In this document: positions 13,070 through 23,597 of the stretch, one piece after another
Numbering within the stretch: position 1 is the first letter of the stretch
Layout of the letters: each line of letters begins with the position of its first letter
DNA from: Rutpela maculata
Lineage: Eukaryota > Arthropoda > Insecta > Coleoptera > Cerambycidae
Length of the DNA: 64,000 nucleotides
Direction of reading: 5' to 3'
NCBI GenBank assembly: GCA_936432065.2
Contig: OW386286.2
Span: 262,217,987 to 262,281,986, forward strand
Translations under genes and position numbers: made by a program
Notes under the pieces: model-generated
The model's database searches: none
What the model was told of the DNA's origin: nothing
The model's input: the letters and a program-made list of their open reading frames with translations, nothing else

Positions 13070-13459
13070 ATGACAGCGTCATTGTCACTTTGTGTTTTGT
13101 GCTTAAGTTTTTGCCTGGTCATTTTCGGTGATGAGGTAAAGATAAATGAGAAAGAACCACCGTCGTCGGAGTCATCATTAAACTTGCATCTCAAGTGTAA
13201 ACGAAGCAATGTTAAAGTAGAGGATTACGATGCTCTAGACGACGTATTTTATTTCGATGAAGTTGGAGCTAATAAAAGAGGGAAGAAAAATGCGAAAATG
13301 TGGGACCATTGGGGAAAATGGTCGGCGTGCACTGTGTCCTGCGGCATTGGCAAGATGACCAGATGGAGGCATTGTGTATCAGATGGTTGTTTACCAGGAG
13401 AAAAAGAGGCGCAGATAAAAACTTGTACTCAGCCGGCTTGTCCGGCGACGGGTCAATAA
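13070..13459 (+). CDS. Secreted single-TSP1-domain protein, paralogue 1
   Basis: A 129-residue protein in one exon. Residues 1-20 form a hydrophobic signal peptide (cleavage likely after FG at 19-20). Residues 21-76 are hydrophilic and acidic, with DDVFYFDE at 57-64 followed by the dibasic NKRGKK at 68-73. A thrombospondin type 1 module follows: W78, W81 and W84 form the WxxWxxW motif, then six cysteines at 87, 91, 102, 107, 119 and 124 with TRWRH at 97-101. TSP1 modules bind glycans and extracellular proteins, so an extracellular role is expected; the specific function is unknown. C43 is an extra cysteine absent from the paralogue. The chosen ATG is the first in frame and aligns with the paralogue's MTTSLS start. 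Expression was not tested. Confidence 0.9.
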   Translation: MTASLSLCVLCLSFCLVIFGDEVKINEKEPPSSESSLNLHLKCKRSNVKVEDYDALDDVFYFDEVGANKRGKKNAKMWDHWGKWSACTVSCGIGKMTRWRHCVSDGCLPGEKEAQIKTCTQPACPATGQ

Positions 13460-13490
13460 ATCGATAGTTTATTTGCAGTGTCTTAATAAA
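13455..13490 (+). terminator. Poly(A) signals of TSP1 gene 1
   Basis: AATAAA occurs at 13,455-13,460, overlapping the stop codon, and again at 13,485-13,490. The same pair, with the same spacing and the flanking TTTATTTGCAGTGTCTT, occurs behind the paralogue, which supports a conserved 3' UTR. Confidence 0.8.
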
Positions 13491-14439
13491 TATGTAACAA
13501 CAAAAGTTCAGGTAGTTTTTCATTGCTTGTAATCAAGCATATTTATTTATTTATTTATTTCTTAATTGACTAGTGACTTGAATGTAGAATAGGAAGATAG
13601 TTTCTTTTATTGCTTGAACACATTGCAGTATAAATGTTATTAAAACAGTAATAGTGGAGTATCGTTAGATTTATACCTAGGAACCCGGTTCCTATGAATC
13701 AACTTTAATGAAACTTTTTGCATTGTGTTGCTAAAACCTATACTAAAATGTTTATGGATTAGAAGTTGACGTTTTTTTTTTTATTTAAAAGTTTATCGAG
13801 ATCTTCTACATAGTCGAGTCAATGAAGCTTAAAAATCGTCAAAATCTCTTAATTCTCAGAAACAGCTCCGATTTTGATCATTTTTTTTAAATGTGTGTTT
13901 TTTAATATTATCCAAAATTATAAACATCCCAAGTGGCGCAAATAATTATTTATAATGTTTAAACAATAATAACAATATTTACAAAAAAATATATTTTAAA
14001 AATTTTGTTTAGCGATTTTTATAAAACATTGAGTTGTTTTTATTGAAAATTTAAGTTAAAAAATGTTTCTTACAGTCGGGGTTGATAACTATTTTATACT
14101 GTTTAAACGATAATAACAACTTTTAGAGGAAAAATCTATTTTTTGTGTTTTTTCTCGATATTCATGAAAAAGTTAATTTAGTTCAGTGTTTAAGGATTTT
14201 TCGCTCAGAATTCTTTCGAATAGAATCGATTGACGTGAAATTTGGACAGTAATTAGGGAATGGCTCAAGAAACAAAAGTTTTATAGTGCCGATGTGTGCT
14301 TTTACCCTGGAGGTGGATGCCATCCCTTCTCGTGGGTGGAAATTATTTGTTCAAAGTAATCAGAAATCGATAGATTAATGAATTCTAAGCAATAAATATT
14401 CGATGAAATTTTTTCGATTAATCAATTAGTCGGGGAGCC

Positions 14440-16200
14440 CTCCCTAGCTGTACGTGCACCCCCCGCCCGATCCTTGGGGACAATATTTTTCATAAAGATT
14501 GAAGCCTAAGGAACAATTTAAGACATATTCTAAAAAAAAAGCTGGCTGTACTTTCAAAATGGCGGCCATATATTAAAAAAAAACTGTTGCCAATATTGTT
14601 TTTGTCATTTAACACAAAAACTAAAAAAGATGGACAAAAACTTTCTTCACAAAAAACAACGTGCATAAAATTTTCTACAATTTTCTACCTATACAATATC
14701 TTAATAGGAGTTACCATTTTCCAGATAAATGAGTCCAAAATTAAGAAAACATGGAAATTCATATATCGGTAAATCACTTAGAGGAAATAACTGTGACAAT
14801 TATTGTAAGGCGTATAATATAACTTTATATTATTAACAAAAATTAAATAAAATAAACTGGAAAAAATTGATAATAATAATATTATAATTTGCAGACATTT
14901 ATCTCGAAAACGGTAACAGTGGTATCTGGAAAACGGTAACTCCTATCCAAATATTGTATAGGAACAAAATTGTAGAAAATTTTATGCACTTTGTTTTTTG
15001 TGCAGAAAGTTTTTCTCCATCTTTTTTAGTTTTTGTGGCAAATGACCAAAAACAATACTTGCTTTTTTTTAAACGGACGCCATTTTGAAAGTACAGCCAG
15101 CTTTTATTTTTTAGGACATGTCTTAAATTGTTCCTTAGGCTTTAATCTTTATGAAAAACATTGTCCCCAAAGATCGGGGGGCTGCACGGACAGTTAGGGT
15201 GGGCTTCCGTAGTGTTACGTTTTATATTGAATTTTATATTTTATTTTAAGAGATTAATCATTTATCTGGAAAATGCAATGCAAATATTGTATAGGAACAA
15301 AATTGTAGAAAATTTTATGCACTTTGTTTTTTGTGCAGAAAGTTTTTCTCCATCTTTTTTAGTTTTTGTGGCAAATGACCAAAAACAATACTTGCTTTTT
15401 TTTAAACGGACGCCATTTTGAAAGTACAGCCAGCTTTTATTTTTTAGGACATGTCTTAAATTGTTCCTTAGGCTTTAATCTTTATGAAAAACATTGTCCC
15501 CAAAGATCGGGGGGCTGCACGGACAGTTAGGGTGGGCTTCCGTAGTGTTACGTTTTATATTGAATTTTATATTTTATTTTAAGAGATTAATCATTTATCT
15601 GGAAAATGCAATGCAAATATTGTATAGGAACAAAATTGTAGAAAATTTTATGCACTTTATTTTTTGTGCAGAAAGTTTTTCTCCATCTTTTTTAGTTTTT
15701 GTGTCAAATGACCAAAAACAATACTTGCTTTTTTTTAAACGGACGCCATTTTGAAAGTACAGCCAGCTTTTATTTTTTAGGACATGTCTTAAATTGTTCC
15801 TTAGGCTTTAATCTTTATGAAAAACATTGTCCCTAAAGATCGGGGGGCTGCACGGACAGTTAGGGTGGGCTTCCGTAGTGTTACGTTGTATATTGAATTT
15901 TATATTTTATTTTAAGAGATTAATCATTTATCTGGAAAATGCAATGCAAATATTGTATAGGAACAAAATTGTAGAAAATTTTATGCACTTTATTTTTTGT
16001 GTAGAAAGTTTTTCTCCATCTTTTTTAGTTTTTGTGTTAAATGACAAAAACCGTATTTGGAAATTTTGTTTTTTTTAACGGACGCCATTTTGAAAGTGCA
16101 ACCATTTTTTTTTAGGACATGTCTTAAATTGTTCCTTAGGCTTTAATCTTTATGAAAAACTTTGTCCTAAAGGATGGGGGGGTGCACAGACATTGAAGGT
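14440..16200. repeat. 333-bp satellite array with one inverted unit
   Basis: Four head-to-tail units show an exact 333-bp period: the marker ATATTGTATAGGAACAAAAT starts at 14,951, 15,284, 15,617 and 15,950. The two central units are almost identical, and the outer ones diverge. One further unit lies in inverted orientation at about 14,440-14,740 (GGGGACAATATTTTTCAT, then TGTACTTTCAAAATGGC). The near-identical 83- to 86-codon open frames in each unit are a by-product of the repeat; none has a recognisable domain. The array sits inside the left arm of the giant foldback and is missing from the right arm. Confidence 0.92.
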
Positions 16201-16834
16201 GGGCTCCCATATTAAATACTTTTTGAGTTATTCTTGATTAAATATGTTGATTTTTTTCATCTAAAAAATGCCTGTTTTAGAACGATTTTTCACTAATAAC
16301 ACGAAAACTTTACGTTTACCAAAAGAATTATTATAAGCAAAAATGAAGCCTATACAATAACAGATCGATTGGTTTTTTTATTTCTGTAGATGCAATACGA
16401 ACCGAGTTGTTTCTCGTTGACTTTTTGTTCGCTGAAAACTGAATTCGATCCTTTTAACGTTAAATAACGGAAAAACGGAACATTTTTGGAGAAAAGCGTA
16501 TAAGACATTTTTAAAAGTACTTTAATATGAACTTTGGTAAAAGTCGTTAGCAAGAAAACTAACAGAGTTATGTTGAAAATAAAATGGTTGTCTGTTTTTT
16601 TCGGAGAAAAAATCGGCAATGAAACCAATGGCTTCACTGCAAGAATTAAAGTAGTCTATTTACAATTTACTTTATTTTAGTACTAACAATGTTCTAGAAT
16701 TTTCTTTAAAAATTTTCATTTTTTCACAATAATTCAAAGACTAAAGAAGATACGTAAAAAATGCCTCAGTACAAATTTTAGAAGCCGGTAAGTACTGCAC
16801 AATATTACTGTATGGAGCTGCTAAAGAGATATAG

Positions 16835-17110
16835 TTAATGAAATTATATAAAAAAAATATTTTTAAGAAAAAGCTTTTATTTGAAAAACTACTAAAAAGT
16901 AAAAATATTTTTTTTAAATTCATACCCCGGGAAACCAAAAGCTTTGGGGACGGTCATATAGCGCTATTGCATAGTTACTTTGCTCAATTGACCGTCTCTA
17001 AAGCTTTTGGCTTCCCGGTGTATGAAATTTAAAAACATTATTTTTACTTTTTAGTACAGTTTTTTCAAAAAGCTTTTTCTTAAAAATATTTTTTTATAAA
17101 ATTTTATTTT
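16835..17110. mobile_element. Hairpin MITE-like inverted repeat
   Basis: Two arms of about 115-130 bp face each other around a ~35-bp centre (TATAGCGCTATTGCATAG). Pairs include AAAAGCTTTGGGGACGGTC with GACCGTCTCTAAAGCTTTTG and GAAAAAGCTTTTATTTGAAAA with its partner. It has no coding capacity. The ends are A/T-rich, so no target-site duplication can be read. Confidence 0.75.
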
Positions 17111-17139
17111 TTACTTTTTAGTCAGACAAAACCCTTTCA

Positions 17140-17700
17140 TTTGCCACCGCATCCACCCCTTCCCTCTCCCGTCTTCAGACCCCTCCAACACTACTTCCCA
17201 CCTCTTTCCACCCTTTCCCCACCTCTCCCCACCCCTTTTCCACCTCTTCACCTCCCCCTTCGCACCTCTTCACCCCCCCCCCTCCCACCTCTTCCCACCC
17301 CATCCTCACCTCTTCGCACCTCTTCGCACCCCTTTTCCATCTCTTTCCAACGCTTAGCATTCCTTCCCCACCTCTTTCCACCCCTTCCCGTTCCTTTCCC
17401 ATCTCTTCCCACCTCTCCCACGTCCGCCATATTGCATTTAGAATAACGTCACATAGTTTATCGTATTTTACTCATCAAACCCTTTCATTTGATACCCACC
17501 CCTTTCCCACCTCTTCCCTTCCCACCTCTTCCTACCCCTTCCCCACCTCTTCCCACCCCTTCCCATTCCTTCCACACCTTCCCACCCCTTTCCTACCTAT
17601 TCCCACCTCTTTCCACCCCTTACCATCCCTTCCTCACCTCTTCCCATCTCTTCCCACCTCCCTCACGTCCGCCATATTGAATTTAGAATGACGTCACATA
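17140..17700. repeat. Strand-asymmetric pyrimidine minisatellite
   Basis: The + strand is an almost pure C/T tract built of CCACCTCTT / CCACCCCTT variants, in two blocks (about 17,140-17,425 and 17,498-17,662). Each block is followed by a near-identical ~75-bp segment (ACGTCCGCCATATTG, then GACGTCACATAGTTTATCGT and AAACCCTTTCATTT). The higher-order unit is therefore about 245-290 bp. The proline-rich open frames are artefacts of composition. Confidence 0.9.
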
Positions 17701-17976
17701 GTTTATCGTATTTTACTCGTCAAACCCTTTCATTTTATACCCATGTCAAGGGGGTTGTGAAGAGAAAGGCGATCCACCATCTTGGAATGTCCGCCATATT
17801 GGATTTAGACCGATAATGGCTACACTATGTTGTATTGTCACCGGACTTATACACGTGTGCCAAATTTCAAAGCTCTAGCTTAATTAGAACTAGTCGAAAT
17901 TCAACCTGCAAGATTCGACCTAAACCAACAAACAAACTAAACATACAAACATTGCCAGTAAAATAATAGTAGATTG

Positions 17977-18090
17977 TAATACACGTGTGGCAAGGGCTTC
18001 ATTGCAAAACGATGTATGAAAGTAGGAACACGAGCGCAGCGAGTGTTCCTATCATACGAGTTTTGCAATGAAGCTTGCCACACGTGTGTT
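17977..18090. repeat. Near-perfect hairpin (about 47-bp arms)
   Basis: Arms run from about 17,977 (TACACGTGTGGCAAG, GCTTCATTGCAAAACG, GGAACAC) to 18,090 (GTGTTCC, CGAGTTTTGCAATGAAGC, CTTGCCACACGTGTG) around the loop GAGCGCAGCGA. This is a short palindromic element. A diverged relative of its flank, with GTGTGGCAAATTCTTTGCC, occurs near 18,350. Confidence 0.85.
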
Positions 18091-18654
18091 ACTTACTATT
18101 TTTTCTACGGTTGTGAAGTTATTTCCCTTTTCACAGTCTTTCCAAAATTTTGAATTTGCAGCTTGTCAGATTTTATTTAAAGTGACATTTTCCGCTGTCA
18201 TTCTGAAGTAAGAAAATTTGACTTAGTAATTGCAATTCATGTGTAATTAATGTACATTTATAGAATTTAATTGTTATTACCAGTAAGTAATATAAAATTC
18301 TTTAAGGTAAACACACTATTTTATTCCGGTGCGTGAAGATGTAATCAAGGCGTGTGGCAAATTCTTTGCCGCACGGCGTGCGGCAAAGTGATATTTTCTG
18401 CACTCATTTTGAAGTTAGAGAATTTGACTTTCAACACAATCGTAGAAAAAAGCTTTTAATAAAAAAATTGAGCCGTGTCGAAGACTTATCGGCGTTCCTC
18501 GAGCAGATGCGCTATGCTTGGTTTATCAATAACTTCCTTAATTTTTAAGCTATTCAATCGCTCCAAAAATCATTTTACAGGGAACTTTCAGGACTGCAAG
18601 GCATGTAAAGTTAAACTTCCTTTGAACCTTTCTTTTTTTTGATTTTTGAGTTTA

Positions 18655-19645
18655 ATAATAATAATAATAATGATAATAATAAATGGTCTTTATTTTCCCA
18701 CTAAAGTACATAAATTAAATAAAGAAAATACAAGTCAGTTGAGGGGAAAAAACGCTGAAGATCAGATGGCTATGCACAGGCATGCCCCTGTTTTTAATCT
18801 TAAGCGTTAGTAAATAAGATAGCAATTGAAACTTATTTTGTAACAGCAAATAAATTGCCACACAAGTCTTTAGGTGCATATACGATTACCTTAGCTGAGA
18901 TGTTGTATTTATGGTTGTTGATTTAAGACAGATTTCTTATAATAATATTTAAATGCGGATATTGGCTTATTTTTTATAGCAGGTGGTAATGAATTATAGA
19001 TTTTAGTTATTTGGTAAGAGAAGGAGCGTTTGAACAATTCAGTACGATGAAGGGGAGGAGTGAGAGTACCTTTAAAACGGATATTTATATTATGTATATC
19101 CGTTCTATAAGGGATCTTCTTGTTTAAATATTTGGGAATTTTGTTGGTTATAATTTTATGAAATATACAAGCGGAATGGAGCAGGCATCGTCCAGACATG
19201 TTAAGCCATCCTATCTCGGACAGTTTATGTGAAATATTCTGTCTACGCCGTATACCAAAAATTAGTCTTAAACAAGAATTCTGTATGACTTGAATTCTGC
19301 GGTTATCTTCCGCATCTATACATGGACCATATACTGAGTCGGCAAAATTAAGTCTAGATAATACTAATGATTCACATAAAATTGTTTTTACTTTTTGATT
19401 GAGATAATGTCTATTACTGTAAATCATTTTAAGGTTCATGTAGGCTAATTGGATACAATTATTTATATGAGGCTTAAATCTGAGTGAACTATCAAAGATT
19501 AACCCTAAATTCTTTGCCTTTTCAGTGGGGCTTATGTTGTGTCCTTCCATGTTTATTTGAATTCTATCCGTTAACTGGGACCTAGCACTTGGTTGTCCGA
19601 AATTAAAGGACTCGGGGAAGGTGGTCATCGCACTCAAATGCAAAC
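18655..19645 (-). mobile_element. 5'-truncated LINE (C-terminal ORF2 and 3' tail)
   Basis: On the minus strand this is a LINE fragment that ends in an (ATT)n-type tail at 18,655-18,680 after AATAAAGACC. That 3' end resembles the LINE at 36-39 kb. Its 5' truncation lies near 19,645. It sits inside the loop region of the giant foldback and so inserted into it. Confidence 0.88.
18909..19643 (-). pseudogene. LINE ORF2 C-terminal domain
   Basis: A 244-codon open frame matching the region downstream of the RT palm of Jockey/I-like ORF2 proteins. It contains NLGLIFDSSLRFKPHI (the usual KxLGVxxDxxLxFxxHI block), LVLSRLNFADSVYGP, RIQVIQNSCLRLIFG and a C-terminal TELFKRSFSYQITKIYNSLPP. The YADD catalytic block is absent because of truncation, so the protein cannot act as an RT. 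The frame has no stop, which suggests a fairly recent insertion. Confidence 0.9.
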
Positions 19646-20513
19646 TTATAACGGCGATAAAAAAAAACTAAAATTTTCAGTAATAAAAACCTAAATATTT
19701 GTACTCTAGCATTATTTACGTATCTTCTTTAGTTTTTTAATTATTGTGAAAAGATGAAAATTTTTTAAAACATTTCAAAAATCATCAATCAAACTTTTTT
19801 TCAAATAAAGGCATCCTAAACCGTTCAAAATTCTAGAACATATTGTTAGTACTTAAATAAAGTAAATTGTAAATGGATTACGTTCAATTTCAATTCTTGC
19901 GACGAAGCCATTGGTTTCATTGCTAATTTTTTCTCGGAAGAAAAGAGACAACATAACTCCGTTAGTTTTCATGCTAACGACTTTTAAAGGTTTCTTCAAG
20001 TATTTCTAAAAATTTTCCGTATTTCCGTTATTTAACGTTGAAAGCATCGAATTCAGTTTTCGGTGAACAAAAAGTCACCTTCATCGAGCAATAACTCGGT
20101 TCGTATTGCATCTACAGAAATAAAAAAAAAAACAATCGTTTTGTCATTTTATAGGATTCATTTTTGCTTATAATATTTTTTTTTGGTAAAACGTAAGTTT
20201 TCGAGTTATCAGTGAAAAATCGTTCTGAAACATGCATCTTTTAGATGAAAAATCATTATTTTCAATCAAGAACGACTCAAAAAGTATTGACTCATCGAAA
20301 AAATTGCATAGAACATTTATTGCTTAGAATTCATTCCTCTATCGATTTCTGCAGTTAGTTTGAACATAATAATTTCCACCCCCGAGAAGGGGTGGCATCC
20401 ACCTCCAGGGTAAAAAACTTCAATTTCTAATCCATAAACATTTTAGTATTAGGTTTTAGCAACACAATGCAAAAAGTTTCATTAAAGTTGATTCATAGGA
20501 ACTGGGTTCCAAG

Positions 20514-21525
20514 GTTTTTTAGTTTTCACGCCTTACGGCACTCCACAATAAATAAACATTAAATTTATTTTGTATACGCATTAAAGGTCCGAGAGGCAAG
20601 CGGAAAGGAATGTTAGCACAGAAGCATTGTCTTGGTGCTTCTCTAACGTGAGTAACGTGCAGTAACTTCGGAATAACGTCATACGAATTAAATTTCATTC
20701 ATTTTTGCAAACTTATACATTATGCGAGGACTTGTTAGTTTATAGGGAATGGATGCCCTTTTCAGCACCTTTTAAAAAAAAAAGGAGAAACGGAAACATT
20801 GGACCCGAGAGCGAATCATATTTTGAAGAAAAAGTTCTGCGCAACTTTACATGTAAATTGATAGAGTTCAAGTTATAGGGACTTGAAAATTATGATCTTA
20901 GCTTGAAAAAGCGATATTTTAAAACGATTTTCGTCAAATAACTCAAACGGTACATTATGCGAAAACATGCTAGAGACAAATAAGAAAGCTGCGAAATTGA
21001 GGATAAATTTTGTTGTTTTTTTTTCTAATTTTTGTAGAATTATTGGTTTTAGAGATTTGGAAGTATAAAGGTGACGTCCGAACATTTATAAGACGTAGTA
21101 TTTAGTTTAAATGTTAAATATCTTAGAAACCGTGTCACTTACGTTAAAAATGCTAACCAAAATTAGGCTTCCAAATGATTTTTAAACTTTTTCTATAGCA
21201 TAAAAAACAAAAAAGTTGCTAGAAACGATGTGCGTCTTCATATTTTCTTAATTAAAACGTCGGCATTTTGTTAATAGTCCAGTCAGTGGGGATTTTGCCT
21301 TGCAAAAGGTGGAGTAGTAATGAATTAAATGAACATTTAAAAAACGAAGATTGAAGGTGCTAATGATGTTAACAGAACAGGGAGGTCGAAGAGGATGAAA
21401 ACCACACTTAAAAAATAAGTAGAAAGTAAATAGTGGGAATTTATTAATGAAACTAATATTATTTATGATTTTGGGGTTGCTGATTACAAATTTGGATCGG
21501 GTTTTTATGTTAATAAAAAAAAACA
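20514..21525. other. Unassigned AT-rich spacer
   Basis: No gene or bounded repeat is recognised. Short frames on both strands lack motifs. Confidence 0.45.
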
Positions 21526-21529
21526 CATC

Positions 21530-21683
21530 ACAGATAGTAGACAACCCCCAAATCCATAGCCAAGGCTGCGCGGAAGGGTGTTACACATTTGGAAAAACGC
21601 AGACATACATCTACACCCACCGGTGTTATCAATACCGGGGCTGGGGGTCGAACCCAGAGCGCGGTAGGCAGTCGATCAGCATA
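21530..21683 (-). mobile_element. tRNA-derived SINE (minus strand)
   Basis: The minus strand contains a textbook RNA polymerase III B box, GGTTCGACCCC (21,654-21,644). It is preceded by a weak A-box region (GTGGCGAATATGCTGATCGA) and the segment CTGCCTACCGCGCTCTGG. Downstream the body continues for about 110 bp to a T/A-rich end. It abuts the 3' tail of the LINE at 21,690. Isolated from a full tRNA fold, this is best read as a SINE and not a tRNA gene. Confidence 0.65.
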
Positions 21684-21684
21684 T

Positions 21685-21720
21685 TCGCCACTCAATATGC
21701 AATCAATCAATCAATCAAGT
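21685..21720 (-). repeat. (TTGA)n tail of the Jockey-like LINE
   Basis: CAATCAATCAATCAATCAA on the + strand, i.e. a tetramer tail at the 3' end of the minus-strand LINE. It differs from the ATT tails of the other LINEs here. Confidence 0.8.
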
Positions 21721-23027
21721 ATTCATTTAGTAGTACAATATGTGCCTCCTCAGAGCCCAACCCGGAGCCAGCCACACGACCAGGATAGGTGACGTCGAGG
21801 TGGGTGTGGGGCTGGGCGGGGTGGGCCCGATTCAGCTTAGAGATAGTTTGAATGGGGGGCTAGAAGCTTCTGTCCACCTCAGGTGGACTTAAAACTAGGT
21901 TAAAATATTTTATTGTCCACATGGACCTAAAAGTAAATTAAAAATAAACACAACACTAAAAACATTGGCGAACGCGCACTATACAATTTTGGTTATTGAC
22001 ACGGGAAAACTGAACGAAAAAACCCGTTCCACAAATGACGGCCTTGCGGTCTGATCGCCGACAAGAAAGGTAAGATGGAAAGATAAAAGCTGTGGTTTAA
22101 AAAATTAGGATTTGGATAAGTTTCGGCCTGAAGGGGATTTAGGGACAAAAAAATTACAAAAAACAAAAAGGATAAAAGAACAAAATTGCAAAAACATGAA
22201 AGGGAGAGAGAAAGATAAAGATAAGGGAACGGTAAGTTATCGTAGGAGAGAGTGTGGCTAAGGGAGTTACCGGAAGATAGGCAACGCCTGGTATGGTAGG
22301 GGCTGTTTTATATTGAAAAGTATGGCATTATGCTGTCTGATTCGACTAATGTTGCGGGTAAGCGGGCTACCGTCCAGTTTGAACTGATAGAATTTTTGAG
22401 ACGTTTCTTGGGCGTAGTCCGCTAGTGGGGTTATGTCGTGGCAACGTGCATCGAGATCTCTGAGGGAGGTGTACCTATCAGAGGCTGAAATGAGGTGCAT
22501 AAATTTGTGTTCTAGTACTTTTAATTTTCACATTGTCGTGGCCGGGATGCTGCACCACACCGGCGCCGCGTATGTGATAGCCGGCCTGATTAACATCGTA
22601 TGCAACAACTTTTTATTGGTCCTGTTGAATCCGCTACCCCGCGCCAGGAGCGGATACAGACTCCTGGACATGAAGTAGACCTTGCAAATCGTCTCGTTAA
22701 TGTGAATGTTGAATGTCAGTCGTTTGTCTAGGTTCACCCCAGATATTTCACGCACCGTTTAATTGTGATTTCTCTACCCCCGATCGAAAGTGGCGCTAAA
22801 ATACGGTTTTCAGTGAAGCGGCGCGTGAATAGGATCGATTCCGACTTCTCTTCGTTTATCCGAATCTTCCACTTGTCGTAATACGACGTGGCACGAGTCA
22901 CGTGCGCCTTCAGCAGCATATTGGCTGCCTGCTCATTGTGCGAGTGCACATACATGGCCGTGTCGTCGGCGTACTTGGCAAGATTTGAATTCGGGAACTC
23001 CGGGAAGTCGGAGACGTATAGGTTCTA
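21690..23027 (-). mobile_element. Jockey-like LINE, 5'-truncated
   Basis: A minus-strand LINE remnant from about 23,027 (truncated within the RT palm) to its tetramer tail near 21,690. The 3' half of the region (21,740-22,260) is 3' UTR. It is distinctly GC-richer than the surroundings, which fits a distinct LINE family. Confidence 0.88.
22267..23027 (-). pseudogene. LINE ORF2 from the YADD box to the C-terminus
   Basis: Reading leftwards from about 23,015: YVSDFPEF, the RT catalytic box YADDTAMYVHS (YADD codons at 22,973-22,962), KWKIRINEEKSESILFTRR, IKRCVKYLG, a frameshift of one missing G near 22,740, NLDKRLTFNIHI, PAITYAAPVWCSIPATT, an in-frame TGA at 22,530-22,528, then the C-terminal FMHLISASDRYTSLRDL region ending at 22,267. 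The catalytic aspartates are intact, but the frameshift and nonsense codon make it a pseudogene. The architecture is that of Jockey-clade ORF2. Confidence 0.9.
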
Positions 23028-23037
23028 TAGTTTTAAG

Positions 23038-23422
23038 AACAAGAAAATAACCATTCTTTCTATATATTGAAGATCTAAGTCTGATCATGCCAATATATTG
23101 TTAGAAATCCACCCTTAAGAGGAAATCTTTCAAGCATCTCTAGCCCTACCTAGAGGATACTCCATTCAATACGATAAACAAGAAAATAACCATTCTTTCT
23201 ATATATTGAAGATCTAAGTCTGATCATGCCAATATATTGTCAGAAATCCACCCTTAAGAGGAAATCTTTCAAGCATCTCTAGCCCTACCTTGAATGGAGT
23301 ATCCTCTAGGTAGGGCTAGAGATGCTTGAAAGATTTCCTCTTAAGGGTGGATTTCTGACAATATATTGGCATGATCAGACTTAGATCTTCAATATATAGA
23401 AAGAATGGTTATTTTCTTGTTT
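23038..23422. repeat. Near-perfect inverted duplication with an extra tandem copy
   Basis: Three copies of a ~115-133-bp unit are present: + at 23,038-23,170, + at 23,177-23,290 (offset 139 bp), and inverted at 23,291-23,422. The inverted copy carries GTCAG like the second copy but has the full end (AGAGGATACTCCATTCAA) of the first, so it looks templated from both. Identity is close to complete. A diverged fourth relative in the inverted sense lies at about 23,505-23,555 (GATCAGATTTAGATC). No coding content is seen. Confidence 0.93.
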
Positions 23423-23597
23423 TTCATATTGAATGTTAGACATAGTAAATGTATAAAGAAATTGACAAGTTTGTTTGTAAGAGGACTACTCGTTGATATT
23501 CTAGCTTGATCAGATTTAGATCAATAATATATGAAAGGAACGAATGATTTCTTTGAAAGTTATCTGCTGAATACCCAAAATAATATTTTATAACAAA

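Larger units (their letters stand above)
13678..20513. mobile_element. Giant nested foldback structure (about 6.8 kb)
   Basis: The right arm (19,690-20,513) is a continuous inverted match to three separated left-arm pieces. 13,678-13,770 pairs with 20,424-20,513 (GAATCAACTTTAATGAAACT, GTTTATGGATTAGAAGTT). 14,283-14,435 pairs with 20,288-20,425 (ACCCTGGAGGTGGATGCCA, ATCGATAGA). 16,225-16,780 pairs with 19,690-20,285 (ACGAACCGAGTT, TTAACGTTAAATAACGGAA, AACCAATGGCTTC). The left arm is therefore interrupted by 513 bp of unassigned DNA and by the 333-bp array. The interior holds two hairpins, a pyrimidine minisatellite and a LINE. Its termini carry a near-palindromic GGAACCCGGTTCC or GGAACTGGGTTCC. 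No target-site duplication could be fixed. Confidence 0.8.

Noticed and set aside
15161..16078. Three nearly identical 83-86-residue proteins starting MSPKIGG/MSLKIGG
   Set aside because: Their identity follows from the 333-bp tandem repeat. There is no domain, and the inverted unit does not maintain a frame.
17141..17680. Proline-rich open frames
   Set aside because: Composition artefact of the C/T minisatellite.
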